Assembly (NCBI GenBank): GCA_030247855.1
Contig: JAPDRN010000052.1
Coordinates: 62,001-126,000 of the forward strand
Origin: Knufia peltigerae
Lineage: Eukaryota > Ascomycota > Eurotiomycetes > Chaetothyriales > Trichomeriaceae
DNA length: 64,000 nucleotides
Direction of reading: 5' to 3'
Position 1 is the stretch's first letter. Each line of letters begins with the position of its first letter. The notes under the pieces are model-generated. The model searched no databases. It saw only the letters and a program-made list of their open reading frames with translations, and was not told the origin of the DNA. Below are positions 1 to 11,718 of the stretch, in pieces. Position numbers and translations under genes: made by a program.

Positions 1-419
1 TCGGTGTCGTCGTGGTGGTGGCCCGGTGCCATGGCTGAGAGTTCCACGGCCTCCTCTTCAAGGCCGCTTGCTTCACTCCTGAACAATTCATGATCTGGCA
101 TCAAGAAGGGGTCGACATTATATCAGGGAACAAACAACAACTTGTCCGTGGCTATTGATTAGCGTCGTGTGACCTTTGAGTACCTGACATATTACTTCCA
201 TACAGCCCGACAAACTCCGGCGCATCCTCGGATAATACTAAATCCGCCAGCCTTGTGCGGCCTCGCTTCACTACTGCATGTATGGGAATCCAGCCTCATC
301 GTTCACTGATTACGGGGTCTCCAAGTGGCGCCGTTTCTGTCTTACTTGTAGCTGATTGTAGATACATACTCAACGTTCACCACAAAGGCTCATTCCAAGC
401 ATTGAGCATGACCACGCTT
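1..419. other. Left-edge intergenic sequence
   Basis: No supported gene. The minus strand has an ATG at 32-30 that would open a frame running off the left edge (about 10 codons, His/Asp-rich), too short to call. The rest is probably the 3' flank of the minus-strand membrane protein gene at 420-2210. Confidence 0.4.
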
Positions 420-2210
420 CTACAGTGGCACAATGCGTTTCGGATCGGCGAGCTCCAGATGAGCAACAGTGGTTGCTGGATACGCTCTTGTGCTGGTCAA
501 CTCAATATCACTATCACCGGCCACATTTTCATAACCGGAAAATCTCCGCAAGAGATTGTTCGACCCTCCTGTATTCCCTCGAGTGGTTTCGCGGACGCTG
601 ATTCGGCCGTGGTCCTTGGACGTTGCTGGCTCGGAATCAATCCCTCCACAAGGCTGATTGACAAGGCCGTACTTGACAGCTTTCCCTCCAATTTGTCCAA
701 GCAGTACCTTTGCCGGTGCGCTCGAATCGGCGTCTCTCAAGATCGGCGCATTGAAAGCCTTTGCCGTTTCGACGGGGCTCATCGAGACCTTTCTGCCTAT
801 TCTCCAAAACCCATTGAATGTCAGCAAGACCGAGATGATGGCCAACGCCGAGGCTAAAGTTGCTAAGCTCAGAAATAAATAGCTGGTTCTGTATACCGTG
901 TGATCCCTGGATGTATCGGCGACGACAGATTGCAGGTCGCTGCTGTTTGCCGTGGCGATTGCCGTTCGGAAGATTAGCTCGCGGGTTCCCTGCAAGAAAT
1001 CTGCAAGCGGATCTGTGAAGAATACATCACAGCTCGGAACTTGTTCCACACCACGAGCGTAGGCGATGGATGACTCGCTCTGTGCACCGATGAATTCCCA
1101 TCCGATCGCCCCGGAGAACTGAAGTTGAAGGTCGGTAGTGTATTGATTAGAAAGCGCCAGGAAGATGCCTCCGTAAGTGCTCACTTCGGTTAGATGCGTT
1201 TCGCTGCTCAAAGCATCGGTACCTCCCACCACCGTGTCGTCCCAGATGGTGGTACCTGGGTCGAGGCTGACCGTCCCAGCGTCCCCATCTATAACTATCG
1301 GGTAATCCACCGTCCCAGCAGTCAGGGTACAATTGGTCACGGCCAGATTTCCAGTACAGCCAGCCTCGGGCTTGGTCTGGACATCGAGGTTGAATGACAC
1401 CGGGTTGTCGTGAACATCATAGTCGACCCAAGCGCCAAACACTGTCGGACTGTCAAAGCTAAGGCCAGTCACGTTGTACGGGGCTTCATACGACGAGCAG
1501 TTGACGTGGAAGCCTGCCCCTAACACCCTCGTCCTGCAGCTACCTTTGCAATTGGACTCGTAAGAGATGGGTGATCTGGCATAGTATGCTCTCGCGGTGG
1601 CTGAGAAGTTACTAGTCAGCATATTGACCTGGTCACCCCGACCGGTGATTATGCCCGTGTATCCTCTGGGGACGAGTTGTTTGGCGGCAATGTCAAGGGG
1701 CTGTTGGCTCGTGATCGTCGCATTGCCAAAGGTCGAGGCACGTTGAAGAAGAGGACCGTTGATGGGGCTCAGGGCGACAAACATGCTTGCGATTGCGACC
1801 ACATTGATGTTGCGACCGGAGATGATAGCTGCCAGGACGCTGTTGCCACAAGCCCAGACACTATGGAGGTCGCCAATGGTTGTGCCATCCTTCAATGCTT
1901 TGTGCCACCAGGCAATGGTAAGTCCCTCAAACAAGGCGTACACCACCGTGACATTGGTGACGGTAGAGGCTATGGAGAGATAGACTGTAGGCTGAAATTT
2001 CCAGGAGTTGATGTCGTCCCCGTTCGACACCAGCAAGATGATGACTGAGACGATGGTTCCGGCTGAGGCGAGTAACAATGCGCCAAACCCACTCAGAGGA
2101 TAATGGGAAGAGTTTGGTTGCCATAATGTCCTTGTAGAGCCAACGGAGGAATAGATCGTGCGCGTGGCTTTCTTGAAAACCATAGTTGGTGATGTCGCGA
2201 GATTCTGCAA
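420..2210 (-). CDS. Fungal multi-pass membrane protein, DUF3176-like architecture
   Basis: Single-exon gene for 596 residues. Hydrophobic segments lie at about residues 41-62, 76-100 and 123-149, and one more near 445-470, before a hydrophilic tail. Between segments three and four is a long predicted extracytoplasmic domain with several N-glycosylation sequons and paired cysteines (SNCKGSC, NCSSYE, NCTL). The layout of three N-terminal segments, a large cysteine/sequon-rich domain, one C-terminal segment and a disordered tail fits a large uncharacterised fungal family often labelled DUF3176. That placement rests on architecture, not on a search. Function is unknown; plasma membrane or endomembrane location is inferred. 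The start used is the first ATG; Met10 is an alternative. The left neighbour is off the window, and the right neighbour is divergent across about 1.2 kb. Confidence 0.75.
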   Translation of the reverse strand: MQNLATSPTMVFKKATRTIYSSVGSTRTLWQPNSSHYPLSGFGALLLASAGTIVSVIILLVSNGDDINSWKFQPTVYLSIASTVTNVTVVYALFEGLTIAWWHKALKDGTTIGDLHSVWACGNSVLAAIISGRNINVVAIASMFVALSPINGPLLQRASTFGNATITSQQPLDIAAKQLVPRGYTGIITGRGDQVNMLTSNFSATARAYYARSPISYESNCKGSCRTRVLGAGFHVNCSSYEAPYNVTGLSFDSPTVFGAWVDYDVHDNPVSFNLDVQTKPEAGCTGNLAVTNCTLTAGTVDYPIVIDGDAGTVSLDPGTTIWDDTVVGGTDALSSETHLTEVSTYGGIFLALSNQYTTDLQLQFSGAIGWEFIGAQSESSIAYARGVEQVPSCDVFFTDPLADFLQGTRELIFRTAIATANSSDLQSVVADTSRDHTVYRTSYLFLSLATLASALAIISVLLTFNGFWRIGRKVSMSPVETAKAFNAPILRDADSSAPAKVLLGQIGGKAVKYGLVNQPCGGIDSEPATSKDHGRISVRETTRGNTGGSNNLLRRFSGYENVAGDSDIELTSTRAYPATTVAHLELADPKRIVPL

Positions 2211-3388
2211 AGTTGAAATCCTAGTCGCCGGATCTCAAACGAGTGTGGTTGGAGGTTACGTTCAGTGCGTCCACATGTTTTCAACCTCCGTGACGAAAGA
2301 ATGAATAGATACTCGGTGTTTTCCTGAGTCGAGAGTGCTAAGAGGCCATGTCTGTTGCACACAAGTGGAATCGCTCGATCTTCATCACGGCCGTTGTGAA
2401 GAAGCATCATGTTCGCAATAAACCGAGTCAAGCGCCATCGTCGGTATATGACGGTGACAGCCAAGTGAAGATCCCCTCCACTAGAGATCTAGGCCAGCAG
2501 GGTGCTTGAATTCGATGAATTAGCTGCAGGAAAATACTAGTAAACATGGTCTGCTGGCAGAGACTATTTACTTAGGGGTCGGCGGCCTGAAACATTTTGT
2601 GTTTGGCCCCAGGCATTTCAATACAATACCATCGTCTTTGATACCTAGCCATAAGATGGGTAGACGTTTCATTTTTGTTGAGCATAGTTGACTAGTGGGA
2701 TGCTTCGGCAATGTGTGTGCAGTGCTTACAAGTGTGATGGTGCTGTGATTGTTACAGTAGCAAGAAGAGATGAAGAAGATGGGAGAGACGATGGCTTTGG
2801 GAATTGGAATTTGGGGTGCGCCGTAACAAGCTGCGGATTACGGATAAACCTGAACTCCGTATATTAAAATAGCCCTGGCAAAAGAGAGAAATAAGGAGTG
2901 ACTGGACATTTCATTCCTGCTTTTTAGAATTCCATGTTTCACCATTGATGGTTCCAGCCCAACTCGATTACTCCTGTATCGTATGAGCAGACTAACCCAT
3001 ACTTCGTAGGTCGTGTATTTATACTAGCGAGGCCATCACTTGATATACGCCACAGATATTGGCCCCCTTTATGGTACCAGGTAGGGTATAGTATCCTGAC
3101 CTCTGCCCCGTACAGTGATATCCTTCAGTGTCTGCTTGCCTTGTTATGTCTTGTCATCGCCCCGAACCACATACCCGCTCTCTTTTCAAGTCATTAGTGT
3201 ACATACATCGTACAGTATACGGAGTACCCTTGTCAAGATTTCTTCCATCGATATCAAGGAGGACACTGGGTATTTGACGCCCTAGCTCCGAGGCCTTTCT
3301 CTTACCATCACAACCTGATCACAGCACGACCTTGAGGCAGACCGACACCAGATGTTGAGAAGGTGCACCAAACATAGCGACTCTTGAA
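2211..3388. other. Divergent intergenic region
   Basis: About 1.2 kb between a minus-strand and a plus-strand gene, presumably holding both promoters. No convincing ORF was found. It contains one exact TACGGAGTA element at 3218-3226 and an AT-rich stretch around 2855-2900. Confidence 0.6.
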
Positions 3389-4521
3389 ATGGCGAGTTCG
3401 TGGAATAAATTCCTTCTCGCCTTCATTGCAGTAGCTAAGCCCAGCCATGGACACCTGCATGATTTGTTGTCTTTCTGGGTCGGCAGTTCACACACATCTC
3501 AACTCGACTCATCCCCAGCAGCACAAATCACACCACCTCCACCACCACCGGTCCAAGATCTACGACGGCGACAACAAGATTCCAACGCACAAATCACCGT
3601 CGTCGACGGCCCTTATACAATGATTGATCAAGTCGGGTCGTTGTGCGGGTACATAACCCAAGACGTCCGTAAGTATAGTGATACATTACCTCAGTCTCAA
3701 TCTCCTAATCCCAAGGCCATGGCCAGACTACTCGTGTGCTCAGTACTATGTCAATGTCATCAATGCTAATAACTGTGCCTCCAGATGCTCCAATATACTG
3801 TGACCAAGGACTGTTTTGTTTCACCACCGACAAATTCTTACAATGTTGTTCCAGCACCGTCGACAGCACCACCACGACAAATTACGTCTACACCATGATC
3901 ACCACGGACCGAGACGTCGGCGGCACCTCGACGTCACTATCGACGGACGAAGACCCGTCGCCGTTGACGTCGACGTACGGCACCTCGTGCGCCGCCCCGA
4001 CCACGACGTGCTACCATTACAACGACACGGCGAGCGCGACCGCCGGCGCCTTGGTTTGCACAAACTCCAACTTCCCCTACTGTGCCTCTCTCTACGCCGC
4101 CACCGATGACGGCGGGGACGAAGCCACAGGCGTCGTCTCAAAGACCGGCGTGACCTATCGTTGCGACACGGCCGAGTACGGTCTCGAGTACTACGCCGGC
4201 GGCTACTCGCCGTCCGTCACGAGCACTTTTACGCCCCAAGTCACCAGCTCCGGCGTCCCTTTTACCCCTTCCGTCGTCCCTTACAGCAAGACGCAAGCGT
4301 CGAGACCGGGGTCGTCATCGGCGGTGGAGGCGAGGGAGACAGCCACGAGCGTCCCATCATCGGTTTCGGCGTCGGCGGGATTGTCCATGTTCAGAGACGT
4401 GCCACGTTCAATCATCTGGACGATTTCGTTTTGGCTGGTCATGGCGTCTCTAAATGTCCTTTTGTACCTGTTGTATGAATATCTCTACGCGGAGAAGGCG
4501 GATCGATGGGTCGATAGATGA
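3389..4521 (+). CDS. Cysteine-containing cell-surface protein with C-terminal membrane anchor
   Basis: Two exons, 3389-3668 and 3785-4521, join in frame to give 338 residues. The 116-nt intron has donor GTAAGT, branch site TGCTAAT and acceptor CCTCCAG. The N-terminus (about 21 residues, MASSWNKFLLAFIAVAKPSHG) looks like a signal peptide. A proline run and a dibasic DLRRRQQ stretch follow. The exon junction restores a cysteine-rich module (LCGY, YCDQGLFC, QCC, then SCAAPTTTC and further Cys), typical of fungal surface proteins of unknown function. A Ser/Thr-rich stretch leads to one membrane segment near the C-terminus (IIWTISFWLVMASLNVLLY) and a short charged cytoplasmic tail. The architecture suggests a single-pass wall-facing or sensor-like plasma-membrane protein. 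No enzymatic motif is seen. Confidence 0.7.
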
Positions 4522-5021
4522 GTTCTTGAGCCTCGAGAGTGATCCCAACAATGGACAAACAAAAAGTAAAAATAGCATCCCGACGAGAACAGTCCGAATT
4601 TATGTTGTCGTGAAAGCCGCCCTCCCGTCGGCTTTAGTAAATCCAAACATTGCACGTCCACCATCTATCCACCTAAAGCACTTTTTGATAGGATACACCT
4701 TCCTACATCTCTCACGTTGCAGATTATAAACGGCTGTCCGAGAACCTTGGATGTATGAATTTAGTTTGCTTTTTTTTTGGTAGGCCGTCAATGTTATCCC
4801 TCTAGGTAGATACGGAATACATGAATTATATCCACTTATTGTCCGTCAATTTTTGTTGAGAAGACATAACAAATGGTATTGGAACAAACAAAAACAGCAT
4901 CCTGTCTTTCGACAAAGATGACATATGTCTCGTTTCGTCACGCCACATTCGGACACAACCCAAAGTAAAAGAGCAAAAAAACTCCGATGTTAGATATCTT
5001 AGAGTATGCAGCAGTCCACGC
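4522..5021. other. Convergent intergenic region
   Basis: About 500 bases between two convergent genes, AT-rich, with poly-T/A stretches near 4770 and 4970 fitting 3' UTRs and polyadenylation. No gene was recognised. Confidence 0.6.
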
Positions 5022-7317
5022 TCATTTCAAGAGCTCGCCAGCCTGAGACTTGATCAGGTCGACCACCTTGTCCGACAATCCTTCTTGCTTTTCCGAAATG
5101 ACCTTCTTCAGCTGCGCCTTGTATTCGGACAGTACATCCAAGCCAGGTTGGAGCTTGTTGATGGCCAACAGACATTTCGTGGCCAAGAGGTATTTTTCCC
5201 GCCGCAGGTACACCTCGAAACCCACACACTGGGCCTCGACGAGTTGTGGGGAGTATTCAAGCAAGGGCCCCAAAAACTTCATGGCATCCTTCAGTGGCTC
5301 CTTGGTCTCGACGAGAGTCTTTCCAAACGGATCCACGTCCTCCTTTTTGGGATCGGGATCTTCACTCTTCGGTAAGGGTTTGGACGCCTTCAAGGCCGCC
5401 CTTTTTTCTGCCTCGGCCTTTTCCATCTTCTCCTGCTCACGCTTGGCCTTTTTGAGTGCCTTCTTGCGGTCCGCGGCGCTCATTTCACTCTTGCCAGTAC
5501 CGTTCATGTCCATAATGGGACCGTGCACGAGGTCGGGGTTGTCGGACAACAAAAGATATGCCTTGACCGCGTTGATGGCCATGTTCGAATAAAACGGGTG
5601 CTCGCGCAGTCGGTCCTCCCACCGTAACATGTCCACGTACGCTCGAATCATGCCCTTTCTCAGTGAAAAATTGTGGAAGTCGAACTGGTCATCTTGCCAG
5701 ACATCAAAAATCGCAAACACCTGGTGGAATCGTTTGAGGGCCAGGCCGAGTTTCCGTTGCCGCAGATAGGATTGGCCGTCTTCGGTCAAGTACCACACGG
5801 CTTGCATGTCGATGAGGTCGCCTAATGGTCCGCCGGTCCTGTTCTGTGTGAATTTGCTGGCGATTTCCAGTGCCTTTTCATTTTGGTCAGCCCGTAAGAA
5901 GTACTTGGCCGACTTGGTGTTGATGGCTCGATCCTTCTCGTCCAGAGCTCGTGCTTGATCCATGGTATCGGCCGCTTTGGCAACATCCCCTTTGTGCTTG
6001 TAAATCCTGGCTTTGACGGAATGATAATCGACTGATTTTGGGTCCAACTCGATGCATTTGTCCGCATACTCCAAAGCCTTGTCAAGATTCCGGCTGAGCT
6101 TGTAGTTGTAATGCTGCGCGAGGAAGTATAGTACTGAAGACTCGAATCGTGACTGGTCTTTACTGTCACTGTTCGTTGCACCGTTCGTCTGTGAGTCTGC
6201 CTTTCCTGCGGCATAGCCTTCAACCAATTCTTGTATGACGTCTCGCTTGGAGGAATTCGTATACAGCTGCTTGATATTGGCAAACGTTGACGGTATACCT
6301 CTCCGCAGCATTCTCTGCAAGTACGAGTCCGCGGCCTGTTTGAATTCTTCCCCAGAGAGGACATCCAACGGTCTTCGGACAGGGAGATCTGCTCTGGGGA
6401 ATTTCGTCGCTAATTCGTCGTAGGCCTTCTTGATGTCGGAAGCAGAGCCATCTTTCAGTCCTTTGACTTCTATCCAGCCATCATAGTAATTTGAGTCGTC
6501 TGGGTTTCGGTCCAGTAAAGCGGCATAGGCTGCCTCGGCTTCACCCTTCCGCCCCAAACGTGCCAGGTAAGCCGCTCGCATCTCCATCACTCCTAGTACG
6601 TCCGGACTTTTCTTTCCAACGGCTTCCAAGTGATCGAGCGCCTTTTCCACCTCCCCGGACTCCGCGATGATGTAATTCTTGTACAGTACCGCCTCCCAAT
6701 GTTCCAGATCGGCCCGGTTGGGTTTTGTCTTGAGCGTTTCTTCGTAGGTGGTGAGAACATTTTCGGCGTCTTCGTAGTTTCCGGCGAGATGATGTGCGAT
6801 TGCCAGAGCAGTCCAGTTTTGCCTGAAACCTGGTTTCTGTTGAAGCATATTTTTCCTACTCGAAATATACCCTTCAAAATCCCGCATCTGTATCTGAAGA
6901 TGGGCCAAGTCTCTCTGTATCGGTGCCGAGTCTGGGTCTAGTCTCAGGGCGAACTTGTATGCTTTGATGGCCTCGTCAAAGTTCTTCTCTTGCCGGTACA
7001 ACAGACCGTACACGTGCCAGCAGACATGGGACTTCATGTTGTTGTTCAGGGCGATCTTGGCGAGGGCAAAGGCTTCCTCGATGTGCCCTTGAGACCCCAG
7101 TATCAGGGCCTTCATGGCCTGCGTATCAGCATGATTGGGAGCCTTTCGGAGGATCTGCTCGGCAGCTTTCAGACCTGGCGGAAGATGTCAGCATTCTGGC
7201 AATCAGAGAGTGGTCAGTGGCGCTACCTTTTTTGTATTGCTTGTTCTCGAAGTGACGGACAAGCTGTCTGAATAATGCATTGTCTTTATTGCTCAACACG
7301 GGTTGAGCTTGTGCCAT
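5022..7317 (-). CDS. nat1: NatA N-terminal acetyltransferase auxiliary subunit (Nat1/NAA15)
   Basis: Exons 7317-7227 and 7174-5022 are joined across a 52-nt intron (7175-7226; donor GTAGCG, acceptor CGCCAG) to give 747 residues. The junction restores the conserved start of the family (YKKGLKAAEQILRKAPNH, then the HADTQAMK region). Tetratricopeptide-like helical repeats fill most of the protein (for example HVCWHVYGLLYRQEKNFDEA and the region around KALEYADKCIELDP). A lysine/glutamate-rich linker (KKALKKAKREQEKMEKAEAE) lies about 150 residues from the C-terminus, as in other Nat1 proteins. In the known NatA complex this scaffold holds the catalytic subunit Ard1/Naa10 and docks it on the ribosome for co-translational acetylation of Ser/Ala/Thr/Gly N-termini. 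The length is somewhat short of the 830-870 usual in the family. The start MAQAQP was chosen over an upstream in-frame Met because it begins the conserved region. Confidence 0.93.
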
Positions 7318-9040
7318 GATGGATGAGTGCGGCGGGCTGAGACTCGCTTTTGTTCGCAAGAAATGTTGCGCAGATGGCGGCTCCGGAGCAATCAAGAAAA
7401 CGAAAAGGCAAACGGAAGGCTAAAGAATGTCCAGAACGAAGTGAAGTACTCTACAGACAATCACACCTGCAGTAAATCCCTCCCCGGCCGCAAATTCAAT
7501 GTCGAGGTTACGAAGGACTCGTACTGGAAATCCAATGAATGCTTCGGCCGATTGAACAGCCTGACCAGCCTTGCGCAGTCTTGGCAGCACAAGCAATGGT
7601 CGAACTCAGAAGGTGCCGCTTTTAAGACGACCTGCTCACCACTCACCCTCCTCTCACTTTTCTTCTGACCCTTCTACTCACGGCTCTCACACGAACCCTC
7701 GCGGTGACAGTCTAATATCTACTGTAGCCTCTCTAGTATGTCTCGTCTCAAGATAGGTTTCATCATTAATGACAATTAAGAGAGACTTCATTTTTAAATC
7801 CTCACAAAGAGATCTTAACTTTCAGGCCTAGAGATTGTTGTTTTAGAGGGTGAAACGAACAAGAGCGGTATGAGACATCTCCGACGGGGCCACTATTGCC
7901 TTGAAGCCATCCACATCAAGGAGAAAACGCGTCTTTCCGCTTATCGATACATTCCTTTGGTCGTGTAAAAAGGTGGTGCGATATAGGGAGTACGAAAAGT
8001 GGCATTTTGCATCGCAGCAGCAACCCCAATCCAAATCTGCTGTTTGCCCAGCTATCAATGGTACCTTTGATGCCTATCCACGCTCAGCAGGTGCATGTCG
8101 CCTTTCATGATGTGCTTTATGCTTTTGCCCTTTCGGTCGATACCTCTGGGATCTAGAAAGCTGAGCTCGAGCGAAAACGGAGTTCGGAAGGTCAAACACA
8201 AGTCAACTGATGTCCGGAGCCAGCTGCTCTCCCACAGCAATCCACAGACAGGTAGGTGCAATGGGAGCACAGGATCGAAGGTACAACTATACAATGCATT
8301 GGGAGCCACGGGCCAAACATGGATCTTTGGCGGTGAAACAATGTATTGCCCCTTCGCCGTGGGAACGACCACTTCTGGCAGGCTCAATCCTTGTTCCACT
8401 GATCACCCACCGGCCGTGTGATACCCCATTCAGCATCCGAATTCTTCGAGTCTCTTCAGGTCTTTCGTGTTTTCCAATGAGAACGGTTGCGTTCGAGCTG
8501 AAAGACTTGTCGGCTTTTGGCTCGATAGCCCGCCCTGCCTCGATTCTCGGTAGAATAGCAGTATGGAACGTTTTACGGAGAACTTGCCTTGCTGTTTGAC
8601 CGCGGTTAGCTCGCCATCGCGAGTCTTCTACTCATACCATTTGTACATTGCTAGACAATCGAAGTGCAGTTCTTCGATTCCACCCTATCACGCCTCCTCA
8701 ACTCTGTTCCTCTCCGTAACCATGGCTCGAACCACAGAAAGCAGCTTTGTACTAAATTTTCCTTGGTCAGGCCTGAAGTTCCCGTAGGTCCCGAAATCAG
8801 GATTGCCATCAGGCACGGAAGTCTCCGTGAATCGAGGTTCTCACTCTCCCTGACTCGTCCTGCGCCGTTGCATTGATGGACAACTTTGGCCGCAGTCAAA
8901 TACAGCATTACATTTAGTGATCCAATTGCCATTTTCCGACCTCGCGAAAATTGCGACGATTCTTTTGTGAGTTGCAAAGTATATTGATGCTTAGTAACTT
9001 AAGCCAAAAGCAATTCAACCTGAACTTCCAATTGTTCGCG
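7318..9040. other. Long intergenic region
   Basis: About 1.7 kb between the divergent nat1 and RraA-type genes. Several open frames up to about 130 codons exist on both strands, but none shows a domain, an initiation context or a splice pattern that makes a recognisable protein. Confidence 0.5.
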
Positions 9041-9901
9041 ATGGAGCAACTGAACGAGCTCAAGCAATTCAGCTCTTGTGATGTACGTACACCAGGGATG
9101 AGAGTGAATCCTGCGTTGGGAGGGTCCTGACAGATTTTCAGGTCGCTGATGCTTTGGTCAATCTCGGCGTACATTACGGAGGGTATCTGCATGGCTTGAG
9201 AATGTTCTCGCCCTGTGAGCATGCTGGGCCCACAAAAATCTGCGGCCCTGTCATGACTGTAAGTATCAGCTTGTCTGAGGCCCCGAGCTTCTTGATTCTT
9301 GCGGATGAACAACTACTTATAAAGTTACGTCTTGCGTATGCAGGCTCGAATGGTGGATGTAGCGGACGCGACAGCGCCCCGACCAGAACCACATTTTGTT
9401 GATTGTGTGCAGCCAGGCCAAGCCGTATTTGTATCTCAGCCTCGTGGGTATTATGCAGCCTGCTGGGGTGGACTGATGAGCACACGATCCAAGCGACTAG
9501 GAGCTCAGGGGGTGGTTATTGATGGCAACTTCCGTGACATTCTGGAGCACAAGGAGCTTGAATTCCCGGTACAGTAAAGATTCCATGAGCCCCTGGAGCT
9601 GACTAACGAGACATTAGTTGTTCGCCCGAGCGACCGCTGCAGGAGGCTCAGCCTCTTTCACCCGTTGTGCCGGCATAAACGTGCCAGTCCATTTCACTTC
9701 TGCCGAGCAGGTTCGACCTCTAATCATTCATCCGGGGGATTATGTATTGGCAGACGCTGATGGGTGGTTATAATCCCCCCCGCATGCGCTGCCCAATGCC
9801 TGGAGTTGGTGAAAACGCGATATGAGATCGACCAGAAAACCCTCAGTGCACTGCAAAGTGGAGAACCCATGGGCCCAACAATCGCACGATTGCGGAACTA
9901 G
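9041..9901 (+). pseudogene. RraA/HMG aldolase-like gene with a single frameshift
   Basis: Four exons are clear: 9041-9082, 9142-9258, 9344-9568 and 9618-9901, with GT-AG introns of 59, 85 and 49 nt. They read as an RraA-like protein (4-hydroxy-4-methyl-2-oxoglutarate aldolase / demethylmenaquinone methyltransferase fold). The frame has SCDVADALVNLG at the N-terminus, the GPVMTARMVD strand after the second junction, and the core GAQGVVIDGNFRD with the family's Gly-x-x-(Arg)-Asp substrate and metal site. Straight reading ends at TAA 9771-9773, right after the conserved HPGDYVLADADG. Reading one base out from about 9763 continues with VVIIPPACAAQCLELVKTRY and runs to TAG 9899-9901. The exon total is 668 nt, one short of 223 codons. 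So one base is missing near 9760-9764: a real lesion or a sequence error. Known family enzymes cleave 4-hydroxy-2-oxo acids to pyruvate plus an oxo acid; the substrate here is unknown. Confidence 0.8.
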
Positions 9902-10236
9902 GGGTACCTTCAGAGATATGCACATGTTTTTATCGTGGGGGCTACCAATTTCAATGGTTAGTGTTCCTGGTCGTGCCTGACCTCAGAAAGTCTCTCAGCA
10001 CGGAAAGCCTCGAGAGGATGTCAGATCCACCGGCTCCAAAAACTCGAAAGGGCCTCCTTCCAATCAGAGCCTGGCGGAAGATTCCAGGGTCTCTATCGAC
10101 ATTGAACCTTTCCGTGTGCAAGATCTCATGACCAATCACCGACTTTCGGCAGGATTATACAAGTAAGAACGACCCTTCCAGCTTTTCAAATATTCCATTC
10201 GAAGTGAAAAGCGAAAGACGCTATTCAGGAGCGACA
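9902..10236. other. Short intergenic gap
   Basis: About 335 bases between two co-oriented genes (RraA-type and aminotransferase). No ORF or motif of note; probably the terminator of one and the promoter of the other. Confidence 0.5.
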
Positions 10237-11718
10237 ATGGGCTCTTTTACCCCAAGTTCATTTTCTGAGCACCTCAGTCCCGTCCCTCTAGATGCTGTCT
10301 ACTCACTTAAGGAGGGATTTTCGGCAGTTAACAGTGAAAGCAAGCTCATTCTTGGCTCTGGGGTCTACCGAGATGAGGAATTACAGCCGTGGGTCTTGCC
10401 ATCGGTGAAAAAGGTGAGGTGTACCAGCTGGACGCCTTTGATTCTCCTGATATGAGCGAGGAACTAACTCAGAACCACAGGCCGACGAGATAGTGGCGCG
10501 ATCTCAAGGGTCTGACCGCTTCGAGTATCTACCTATTCGCGGCTATTCGCCTTTTTACACTGCCGCACGTGATCTTCTCTTTGGAAGTTTGGGCCTCAAG
10601 GAAAATCGAACTGTGTCGGTACATACCGTGGCCGGTACAGGCGCCAACAGCCTCGGAGCACGCTTTCTCAAAGAGACCATCAGCCCATCGGCTGTTTGGG
10701 TGCCTGATCCGACCTGGGTCAATCATCATAACATCTGGAGCCTTGCAGGAGTTGAGGTCAAGACGTATCCCTATTGGGACTCTTCTAAGAGGTCGCTCAA
10801 GTTTGAGAGACTACTGCAGACTCTCGAGAATGAGGCTGAACCCTGAACGAGGCGACGTTATCGTCTTGCACGCCTGCGCCCACAACCCGACCGGTGTTGA
10901 CCCTACCAAGGAGCAGTGGAGGATGATTGCGAGCTTGTGCGAGTCCAAAGGGCTTTTTCCATTCTTCGATTGTGCCTAGTAAGTTCCACGCCTCGATAAA
11001 ATACCATCAACTAATCCAGGGCAGCCTCGGATTTGCTAGTGGTGACCCTGATGCCGAAGCTTGGGCGATAAGATATTTTGCGTCTAGAGACACTTTGGAG
11101 TTCGCCATTGTTCAATCATTCTCTAAGAATATGGGCCTATATGGCGAGCGAGTCGGTGCTCTACATTTTCTTGCTGCAACGGCCGACGTCGCCTTGACAA
11201 TTAAAGGCCATCTCAGTCGCTTGCAGCGCGGCAACATTTCCCAGCCAACGACTCGAGGCGCCATGATTGCCACAACCATTCTCAAATCCCCCGACCTATA
11301 TCGTGAGTGGTTGTTGGACTTGAAGAAGGTGAGTACTCGAATTCGGAACATGCGCAAGTTGATGTACGACGAATTGATACGTCTAAAGACTCCTGGTAGC
11401 TGGGAACATCTTCGAACTCAGGTAAAGTTATCTTGCGCACAGATAAGCCAATATCGGCGGAAGTCCTGACTAACTTCGTCTTACAAGATTGGCATGTTTT
11501 CATATACCGGTCTCACCGCGGACCAAGTGGCGACGATCCGCACCGACAGTCATATCTATTTACTGGAGTCTGGACGCATCAACGTAGCCGGATGTAAGTA
11601 CTGGCGATCTGCCCAATCTTCTCCTTCTCAAGGATTGCTAAAGTACCTTGTAGTGAACATCAAGAATGCTGCATATATGGCACGAGCAATGGACGCCGCC
11701 GTGAGAAAATCAGCGTGA
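10237..11718 (+). pseudogene. Aspartate aminotransferase-type gene with a single frameshift
   Basis: Five exons, 10237-10413, 10481-10978, 11025-11421, 11488-11593 and 11654-11718, encode a class I PLP aminotransferase of about 413 residues. Landmarks are LGSGVYRDEELQPWVLPSVK near the N-terminus, the CAHNPTGVDPT motif with its PLP-contacting Asn, and SFSKNMGLYGERVG with the Schiff-base Lys. The C-terminal part (IGMFSYTGLT, SGRINVAGLN) appears only after splicing. Within exon 2 the frame ends at TGA 10844-10846. The following GDVIVLHACAHNPTG is one base out of register, and the exon total of 1243 nt is one more than a multiple of three. No intron in that stretch restores the frame, so the data show a +1 insertion near 10840-10850. 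If it is real the product would be cut before the active-site lysine. The gene sits 336 bases downstream of the similarly broken RraA-type gene, same strand. Confidence 0.85.

Noticed and set aside
1..32. Possible partial minus-strand gene starting at 32
   Set aside because: Only about 10 codons visible before the window edge; no way to support it.
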